Below are positions 58,742 to 64,000 of a DNA stretch of 64,000 bases, piece by piece. A program made the position numbers and the translations under genes. Position 1 is the first letter of the stretch. Every line of letters starts with the position of its first letter. Under the pieces are notes generated by a model. It saw only the letters and a program-made list of their open reading frames with translations, did not search any database and was not told the origin of the DNA. Origin of the DNA: Mycobacterium deserti (GTDB taxonomy: Bacteria; Actinomycetota; Actinomycetes; Mycobacteriales; Mycobacteriaceae); contig NZ_JAODWD010000001.1 of the NCBI RefSeq assembly GCF_025345615.1, positions 1 to 64,000 of the forward strand, given 5' to 3'.

Positions 58742-59287
58742 CTACCTCACCGCCTTCGCGAACAGCAGGCAGTCCTGCGGTTCATCGCCGATGTTGGGAA
58801 GCACTGCATAGCGGACGAGGCGACCCTCGCATGTCAGCCCGCATCGTTCCAGCACCCGAGCCGACGCCGTGTTCTCGACGGAGCAGTACGCCGAGACGCG
58901 GAACACCGTGTCGTCGCGATGGGCTTTGTCGAGTATCAGCTGCACCGCCTCCGACATGTAGCCGCGCCCCCACCACGGACGGCCCAGGTAGTAGCCGAAG
59001 TCGATGATGTGGCGCTGCGGGCGTCGCCATCCGATCGCGCCGATGAGGTCGCCACTGTCGCGCAGGTCGATCAGCCAGGTCGTCTCGCCACCGACGTTGA
59101 ACAGTCCGGTGATGACCCGTCGGGTCTCCTCGACGTCGCGGTGCACAGGCCACGACATGTATCGCGAAACCTCCGGGTCGGAAGCGATCCTTTCGAACAG
59201 CGGCTCCGCATCATCGAGAGTCGGGATCCGCAACGTGACCCTCGAACCGTTGAGCACCTCGACTTCCGTCACTTCTCCATCGTGCAT
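58742..59287 (-). CDS. GNAT-family N-acetyltransferase (RimJ/RimL type)
   Basis: 181 residues. Acetyl-CoA loop GRPWWGRGYMSEAV near residue 104 and the closing ENTASARVLERCGLTCEGRLVRY segment are typical of RimJ/RimL-like enzymes. Substrate unknown. Adjacent to, and probably co-transcribed with, the nitronate monooxygenase. Confidence 0.88.
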   Translation of the reverse strand: MHDGEVTEVEVLNGSRVTLRIPTLDDAEPLFERIASDPEVSRYMSWPVHRDVEETRRVITGLFNVGGETTWLIDLRDSGDLIGAIGWRRPQRHIIDFGYYLGRPWWGRGYMSEAVQLILDKAHRDDTVFRVSAYCSVENTASARVLERCGLTCEGRLVRYAVLPNIGDEPQDCLLFAKAVR

Positions 59288-59327
59288 CGTTGCCGCAACC
59301 GAGTTTGTGATGGTTGACTAAAATCAC

Positions 59328-59720
59328 ATGGCTATCACCTTCAACCACACCATCGTTGCCGCGCACGACCGCGAAGAGTCCGCGACGTTCTTCACCGAAC
59401 TGTTCGGGCTGCCGAGCGCCAGGGAGTTCGGGCCGTTCCTCGCCGTGGAGCTCAATCACGGCGTCAGCCTCGACTACGCACAAGTCGCGGTCGGCGAAGA
59501 GATCCGCCCGCAGCACTACGCGTTCCTGGTCTCGGAGGACGAGTTCACCGACATCTACGGGCGCATCCGGGAGCGCGGCCTTCAACACTGGGCGGACCCG
59601 ATGGGCAGTAGGCCCGGCGAGATCAACCGCAACGACGGCGGTCGGGGCGTGTACTTTCAGGACCCGTCCGGGCACTACCTGGAGATCCTCACCCGGCCCT
59701 ACGGGTCTGGCGCGGACTGA
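59328..59720 (+). CDS. VOC-family protein (glyoxalase fold)
   Basis: 130 residues. FNHTIVAAHDREESATFFTELFGL at the start and GVYFQDPSGHYLEILTRPY at the end are the usual VOC signatures; His in NHT and HYA and Glu in LEIL could bind metal. Divergent from the GNAT gene by 40 bp. Its 3' end overlaps the convergent gene by 32 bp. Confidence 0.85.
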   Translation: MAITFNHTIVAAHDREESATFFTELFGLPSAREFGPFLAVELNHGVSLDYAQVAVGEEIRPQHYAFLVSEDEFTDIYGRIRERGLQHWADPMGSRPGEINRNDGGRGVYFQDPSGHYLEILTRPYGSGAD

Positions 59721-60348
59721 TCCTCGACGCGAGCAGCGCGACGCCGTCGCCGTTCAAGTGAGCCAGCCGCAGCGGCCGGCTGCCCAGAACAGACACCAGG
59801 TCGACGGCGCGACCCTCGACGACCGGCCCGCGTTCGCCGTGCGCCCAGTCGACGTCGGTCGCCCGCAGCCGCAGGCCCCGGCTGTTGCGGAAGGCGGGCA
59901 CGAACGGATTCGGCACGGCCACTTGGGTGTCGAGCACCGCAATCACCGCGTCGGGCGGAATCGCCGGTCGGCGGTCGAGGGCGAACAGGATGTCGAGCTC
60001 GTGGGTGATGTGATCTCCGAGCAGCAGCCGCGGCGGAAAGACTCGTCCCAGTCCGCGCGGCCGGGTCACCAGAACCGCGAAGTCGTCGAGCAGCTCGCCC
60101 GCACCGCGCGACCGTGCAAGTGCGCGCGCCAACGCGGTGTTCGCGCGGTCGAATGACCCGCCGTGGCGCACCATCTCGGTCGTGAGCACGCCCACGCCGG
60201 TGCGGTAGCCGATCACGAGATGGGCGAGCACCTCATGGTTGGACCAGGCGTCACACAGGCTGGGACTGGCCCACTCGTCGCGACTCAACGTGGCGGCCAT
60301 CGCGTTGAATCTGAGGTCGCTGACGCGCAACAGGTCACGGGCGGACAC
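59689..60348 (-). CDS. DinB-fold maleylpyruvate isomerase-like protein
   Basis: 219 residues from GTG 60348. Begins VSARDLLRVSDLRFNAMAATLS, then LCDAWSNHEVLAHLVIGY, the usual DinB/MDMPI metal helix with His. The start overlaps the stop of the alpha/beta hydrolase gene, so both are in one operon. Second member of this family in the window. Confidence 0.7.
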   Translation of the reverse strand: MSARDLLRVSDLRFNAMAATLSRDEWASPSLCDAWSNHEVLAHLVIGYRTGVGVLTTEMVRHGGSFDRANTALARALARSRGAGELLDDFAVLVTRPRGLGRVFPPRLLLGDHITHELDILFALDRRPAIPPDAVIAVLDTQVAVPNPFVPAFRNSRGLRLRATDVDWAHGERGPVVEGRAVDLVSVLGSRPLRLAHLNGDGVALLASRISPRQTRRAG

Positions 60349-61237
60349 GGAGATGCTCCTGCAGGAACGCGGTCTGGTCGGCGAGCACGCGGCTGACCAA
60401 CGGTGGATGGTAGATCGCGAAGTGGTCGCAGGCGTAATGCCTTGCGTGGCCGCGGGGGGCGCGTTCGGCGACCAGCGCCGCATAGCGCGGGTCCATCAAG
60501 GTTTCGCGGTCACACACGCAGACCAGCAGGGGCGCCTTGACGTCGCGTGCGTGCCGCAGCGCTGACGTCGTCACCATGGCCAGCGCGTCGGCAGCAACAA
60601 TCCGGTTGTCGAACGTTGCTCCCGGCGGCACGGTGGAGTTCCAGCCTTCTTCGGCGCCCGCGACGGAGACCATCGCACGGCTTCCCGGCGGCCCGACGAT
60701 CGGCACATAGCGGCGGCCGCGTCGCATGACACGTCGCACGATGTCGCCGGTGACGGCGGGCGCCAGGCGTATCGGGGCCGAAAGGCCGAGCCTTCGGGCT
60801 GCTCCCGGACCGTGCACGATCGGGCACTGCACCACGGCGGCGGCGATGTCGTTGCGACCGGCCGCCACCCGAACGACGTTCATGGCGCCAAGGCTGGTCC
60901 CCCACAAGCCGATGCGGTCGGGGTCGATGTCCGCGTGCGACGCAAGGTGCTCCAGCGCTGCGACGACGTCGTTGCCCTGCTGTCGCGCGGCAATGTGTTG
61001 TCGCGGTTGGCCATCCGATGCGCCCGTATTGCGGTAGTCGAAGGCCAGGGTGGCGATGCCGGCCGCGGCGAAGTGCCGTTCGTACTGCGGCAGCATCATG
61101 TCGTGGGTGGCGCCCAGACCGTGTACCAGCACCACCGCCGGATGCGGACCCGTGCTCGAGGGCATCGTCAGCCAGCCTGCGCATCGGACGCCCTGCGAGC
61201 GGAAGTCGAAGCGTTCGGTCGGAACCACTGCGGGCAT
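60335..61237 (-). CDS. Alpha/beta hydrolase
   Basis: 300 residues from ATG 61237 with a strong GAAGGAGG ribosome binding site. Oxyanion region VVLVHGLGATHD, nucleophile elbow GLWGTSLGAMN (Ser in G-T-S-L-G), and late His in YACDHFAIYH. Substrate unknown. It is divergent from a TetR gene and separated from it by paired operator candidates, so it is probably the repressed target. Confidence 0.88.
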   Translation of the reverse strand: MPAVVPTERFDFRSQGVRCAGWLTMPSSTGPHPAVVLVHGLGATHDMMLPQYERHFAAAGIATLAFDYRNTGASDGQPRQHIAARQQGNDVVAALEHLASHADIDPDRIGLWGTSLGAMNVVRVAAGRNDIAAAVVQCPIVHGPGAARRLGLSAPIRLAPAVTGDIVRRVMRRGRRYVPIVGPPGSRAMVSVAGAEEGWNSTVPPGATFDNRIVAADALAMVTTSALRHARDVKAPLLVCVCDRETLMDPRYAALVAERAPRGHARHYACDHFAIYHPPLVSRVLADQTAFLQEHLRVRP

Positions 61238-61251
61238 GTGCCCTCCTTCAT

Positions 61252-61297
61252 AAGTACGTTGTACGTGTCGTGACTGTCTCTCACGTACGATGTACTT
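61252..61297. promoter_or_regulatory. Two inverted operator copies between hydrolase and TetR genes
   Basis: CACGTACGATGTACTT at 61282-61297 and, on the other strand, CACGTACAACGTACTT at 61267-61252; 14 of 16 bases agree. Each copy is itself near-palindromic around GTAC-N3-GTAC. They lie 15 bp upstream of the hydrolase start and 43 bp before the TetR start. This is the expected layout for a TetR autorepressor. Confidence 0.75.
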
Positions 61298-61339
61298 GTC
61301 AAGGCGCGGCCAGCGCCCGCATGAAGGGAACGGAGCCGC

Positions 61340-61975
61340 ATGCGCGCACGGTTCACCGCCGAGGAGATCGCCGCCGCGGCGCTGGCGATCGTTGACGAGA
61401 ACGGCGTCGGCGCGCTCAGCATGCGCGCGTTGGCGGCCGCACTCGGAACCGGTCCGATGACGGTGTACAACTACGTGTCCGACAAAGAGGGACTGGAGGA
61501 ACTCGTCGTCGCGGCGGTGGTCGCCGGCGTCAGAGTTCCTGCGCCGACCGAGAATTGGCTCGACGACGTGTACGCGGTCGCCGCGGCGATGTGGCAGGGC
61601 ATCCGCGCGCATCCGGCTGCGATCCCGCTCGTGCTGACCCGTCGCACCTCGTCGGCAACGGGATTCGCCGCGGCCGACGCGATGATCGCAGCACTCGACC
61701 GCGGCGGATTGGCCGACGCCGACCGCTTGGCGGCGTTTCACGCGGTGCTCGCCTTCGTGGTGGGCGCCGCGCAGGCAGAACTCGCGGGTCCGTTGACGCG
61801 CGGACGCGACGCGGGCGACGCGGCGAGACGCATCGGCTCGGTGGCCGGCACCGGCTATCCCCACGTCGAGGCACTATCACGGGTCGCAACCCGGACTTCG
61901 GTCGACGACGATTTCGACCGTGGCCTGCGAATGCTGCTCGACGGGATCGCCGCCCGAGGCAAACGCCCTCGCTAG
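61340..61975 (+). CDS. TetR-family transcriptional regulator
   Basis: 211 residues. HTH at about 25-50 ([31 protein letters not shown]), C-terminal TetR_C domain of the tetracycline-repressor-like subclass. Divergent from the alpha/beta hydrolase with operator candidates between. Its stop overlaps the convergent Rrf2 gene by 4 bp. Confidence 0.9.
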   Translation: MRARFTAEEIAAAALAIVDENGVGALSMRALAAALGTGPMTVYNYVSDKEGLEELVVAAVVAGVRVPAPTENWLDDVYAVAAAMWQGIRAHPAAIPLVLTRRTSSATGFAAADAMIAALDRGGLADADRLAAFHAVLAFVVGAAQAELAGPLTRGRDAGDAARRIGSVAGTGYPHVEALSRVATRTSVDDDFDRGLRMLLDGIAARGKRPR

Positions 61976-62448
61976 CCGAGCGAGTGGCCCCGCTTCTCCT
62001 CCTGGCCGCGGTAGTCGTCGGCCAGCTTGCCGACGTGCCGGGGCAGCGACCCCGCGGCCACATCGGCCAGGCTCGTCTCTTCAAGCACCGATCGCATACT
62101 CGCGCGCAGCGCACGCCAGACGTCGGTCAGCGCCGTCGTCGGCCCCGAGTACGGCAGGTCGCCGAGGCCGATGTCACGCACACTGGCGAGCGGGCCGTCG
62201 ATGCAGCGCAACACGTCGGCGATGCTGATGTCGCCCGCAGGCCGGGCCAGTTCATATCCACCTTCGCGGCCCCGCTGACTGCGCACCAACCGATCGGTTC
62301 GCAGGGCGGAGAGGATGTCGACCAGAAACTGCGGCGGAATGCCCTGCGCCTTGGCCAGATCGTCGGTCTTGACCAGCACACCGTCATCCGCAGTGGCCAA
62401 CTGCACCATCGCGCGCACGGCGTACTCAGCTTTGGCCGACATCCGCAT
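61972..62448 (-). CDS. Rrf2-family regulator without the iron-sulfur cysteines
   Basis: 158 residues. Start [21 protein letters not shown] at 25-55, wing [32 protein letters not shown]. Only one Cys (residue 82) is present, so the three-Cys cluster site of IscR/NsrR/RsrR is missing. It lies beside the sulfate-activation genes, as Rv1287 does in M. tuberculosis, and may act like CymR (sulfur control by protein partner); this is inference. Confidence 0.85.
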   Translation of the reverse strand: MRMSAKAEYAVRAMVQLATADDGVLVKTDDLAKAQGIPPQFLVDILSALRTDRLVRSQRGREGGYELARPAGDISIADVLRCIDGPLASVRDIGLGDLPYSGPTTALTDVWRALRASMRSVLEETSLADVAAGSLPRHVGKLADDYRGQEEKRGHSLG

Positions 62449-62467
62449 GAGGCAAGGTTAGTCAGGG

Positions 62468-63199
62468 TCAGCCCGCGGTGACCGCGAGCACCGCGTCGGC
62501 GAACTCCGGACGGCACACCACGAGATCCGGCAGCAGCGGGTCGGGCCGGTTGTAGACCAGCGGCGAACCGTCGATGCGCGACGTGTGCAGACCGGCCGCC
62601 CGGGCCACCGCGACGGGTGCCGCGGAGTCCCACTCGTACTGGCCGCCCGCGTGCACGTAGATATCCGAGATGCCCTGGACAACCGAGGCGACTTTGGCTC
62701 CCGCCGAGCCCATTTCGACCAGCGTGCCATCGAGCGCGTCGCGCACGGCCAAAGCGATCGCCGGTGGCCGGGTCCGTGACACCACGATGCGCGGCCGATC
62801 GGCCGTCGCGGGTGGCGGGGTGACGGCAGGCGTGGCGAAGGTGCTGCCCTGGGCGGGCAGCGCAACGGCGCCGGCCACGAGTTCACCGGAGTGCCACAGC
62901 GCGACATGCACGGCCCAGTCGTCGCGCCCCAGTTCGGAGAACTCCCGGGTGCCGTCCAGTGGGTCGACAATCCACACCCGTTCGGCCGACAGTCGCGCGG
63001 GGTTGTCGGCGCCCTCTTCCGACAGCACCACGTCGTCCGGCCGCTCGGTGGCCAGCGATTCCGCCAGGAAGTCGTGGGACCGCTTGTCGCCCGCTGCTTT
63101 TCGCTCGCCCTCGCTGGCGTTCGCGAGTTCCCTGCGGACACCGAGCAGCAGCTCGCCTGCGGCTGTCGCCAGCCCTGCGGCGAGGTCGTGGTCGGTCAC
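62468..63199 (-). CDS. cysQ: 3'(2'),5'-bisphosphate nucleotidase (CysQ-like)
   Basis: 243 residues of the inositol monophosphatase superfamily. Metal motif WIVDPLDGTREFSE near residue 77 and EWDSAAPVAVARAAGL near 197. It removes the 3'-phosphate of PAP/PAPS, the by-product of sulfate activation. The start overlaps the cysNC stop (ATGA), which supports the sulfur role. Confidence 0.88.
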   Translation of the reverse strand: MTDHDLAAGLATAAGELLLGVRRELANASEGERKAAGDKRSHDFLAESLATERPDDVVLSEEGADNPARLSAERVWIVDPLDGTREFSELGRDDWAVHVALWHSGELVAGAVALPAQGSTFATPAVTPPPATADRPRIVVSRTRPPAIALAVRDALDGTLVEMGSAGAKVASVVQGISDIYVHAGGQYEWDSAAPVAVARAAGLHTSRIDGSPLVYNRPDPLLPDLVVCRPEFADAVLAVTAG

Positions 63200-64000
63200 C
63201 GCCGGCTTTCCAACATCTCGATGACCATCTGTGCCAGCTCGTCGGGCGTGCGCTCCGGCGTCAGCTGCAGATCCGGATTCTTCGGCCGTTGATACGGGCT
63301 GTCGATCCCGGTGAAGTGCGTGATCTCACCGGCACGCGCCTTGGCGTACAGGCCCTTCGGGTCGCGGCGCTCGCAGTCCTCCAGGGGGGTGTCGCAGAAC
63401 ACCTCGAAGAAGTCCAGACCTGCGTCAGTGGTGACCTTGCGCGCCAACGCCCGATGCTCCTCGAGCGGACTGATGGCAGGCACCAGGACCACCTGGCCGG
63501 AGTCGGCGAGGATCGCCGCCACGTGTGCCAGCCTGCGCTGGTTCTCGGCCCGGTCGGCCATCGAGAAGCCGAGGTCGGCGTTGAGGCCGTGGCGCAAGTT
63601 GTCGCCGTCGAGAACGTAGGCCGGCACGCCCTTTTCGAGCAGCTTCTGCTCGACCAGCATCGCCACCGACGACTTGCCCGACCCGGACAGCCCCGTGAAC
63701 CAGACCGTGCGGCCCTTCGACAGCCGGTCCTCGGCGTTGCACAGCGATTCGTGGCGCACGGTGTTGGGGCTCGAGGTGCGCGCCGCGACGTGCGGCAGGA
63801 TCATGCCCGCCGCGACAGTGCCGTTGGTGTTCGGGTCAATCAGGATGAACGATCCGGTCGCCGAATTGCGGCTGTACTCGTCGAGCAGCAGCGGCACCTG
63901 GGTGCGCAGCGAGATACGGCCCAGCTCATTGAGTTTGAGTGCCGTCGCGGACTTGTCCCGATGCAACGTGTTGACGTCGAGCCGGTAGTCCAGGCCGGTG
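63196..64000 (-). CDS. cysNC: Bifunctional sulfate adenylyltransferase subunit 1 / APS kinase (CysNC), C-terminal part
   Basis: Partial: the gene continues beyond the right edge. The frame reads YRLDVNTLHRDKSATALKLN and on to QVPLLLDEYSRNSATGSF, the end of the EF-Tu-like CysN part. The APS kinase domain follows: WFTGLSGSGKSSVAMLVEQ (P-loop), DGDNLRHGLNADLGFS and FEVFCDTPLEDCERRDPKGLY. It activates sulfate with CysD and phosphorylates APS to PAPS. An apparent TTG start at 63966 lies inside the protein and is not a real start. Confidence 0.95.
   Translation of the reverse strand, partial: TGLDYRLDVNTLHRDKSATALKLNELGRISLRTQVPLLLDEYSRNSATGSFILIDPNTNGTVAAGMILPHVAARTSSPNTVRHESLCNAEDRLSKGRTVWFTGLSGSGKSSVAMLVEQKLLEKGVPAYVLDGDNLRHGLNADLGFSMADRAENQRRLAHVAAILADSGQVVLVPAISPLEEHRALARKVTTDAGLDFFEVFCDTPLEDCERRDPKGLYAKARAGEITHFTGIDSPYQRPKNPDLQLTPERTPDELAQMVIEMLESRR

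Noticed and set aside
63966..63966. Stand-alone APS kinase starting at TTG 63966
   Set aside because: The frame continues upstream to the window edge with CysN sequence, so it is the end of a CysNC fusion.

Overview
The window comes from a mycobacterium, most likely a fast grower. Evidence: GC-rich DNA; gene order argS-lysA-hom-thrC-thrB-rho-rpmE-prfA-prmC-tsaC-wecA-atpIBEF(FH)AGDC-DUF2550-murA-rrn, which I recall from Mycobacterium tuberculosis (argS to rrs); the mycobacterial fused b-delta ATP synthase subunit; MurA with Asp at position 117; AtpE almost identical to the M. tuberculosis protein; and mycobacterial-type secretion signals.

Region 1 (1-15005, mostly minus strand): leader and promoter of an rRNA operon whose 16S gene lies beyond base 1, then murA, a cobalamin adenosyltransferase, the complete F1Fo ATP synthase operon, wecA, tsaC, prmC, prfA and rpmE. 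AtpD carries a 64-residue acidic/lysine tail made partly of DNA tandem repeats. Region 2 (15159-20430): a small accessory block between rpmE and rho with a proline-rich membrane protein, an acyl-CoA ligase, TetR, PadR and MarR regulators, a VOC protein and a mycothiol-type DinB-fold protein. Region 3 (20434-29067): rho with a long disordered N-terminal insert, then thrB, thrC, hom, lysA and argS, tightly coupled on the minus strand.

Region 4 (29222-41593) is a 12.4-kb integrated element in the 3' end of tRNA-Arg(CCG), bounded by a perfect 21-bp direct repeat. From left to right it has cargo genes (two small overlapping genes, a membrane-anchored protein, a HEPN-like protein), a minus-strand capsid module (capsid-like protein and three small proteins), a divergent control region with inverted repeats, a plus-strand replication module (excisionase-like HTH, two small genes, a primase-polymerase/RecA-like ATPase fusion, then a cluster of GGACAG motifs that looks like a replication origin), and a minus-strand end with a second membrane-anchored protein, a helical protein and a tyrosine integrase interrupted by one in-frame TAA. 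No portal, terminase, protease or tail gene is visible. It resembles a phage satellite or phiRv1/phiRv2-like prophage remnant and is the most unusual part of the window.

Region 5 (41594-64000): chromosomal genes resume with small secreted proteins, an HTTM-type membrane protein, a 1432-residue secreted protein (beta-propeller, Ig-like repeats, clan GH-A glycosidase domain), FkbM methyltransferase, DUF899, an F420-type oxidoreductase, DUF4032, VOC proteins, a histidine kinase/response regulator/DUF4097 operon, nitronate monooxygenase, GNAT, an alpha/beta hydrolase divergent from its probable TetR regulator, an Rrf2 regulator, cysQ and the C-terminal part of cysNC (sulfate activation), which runs off the right edge. 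All functional calls come from reading motifs by eye; no database search was made.
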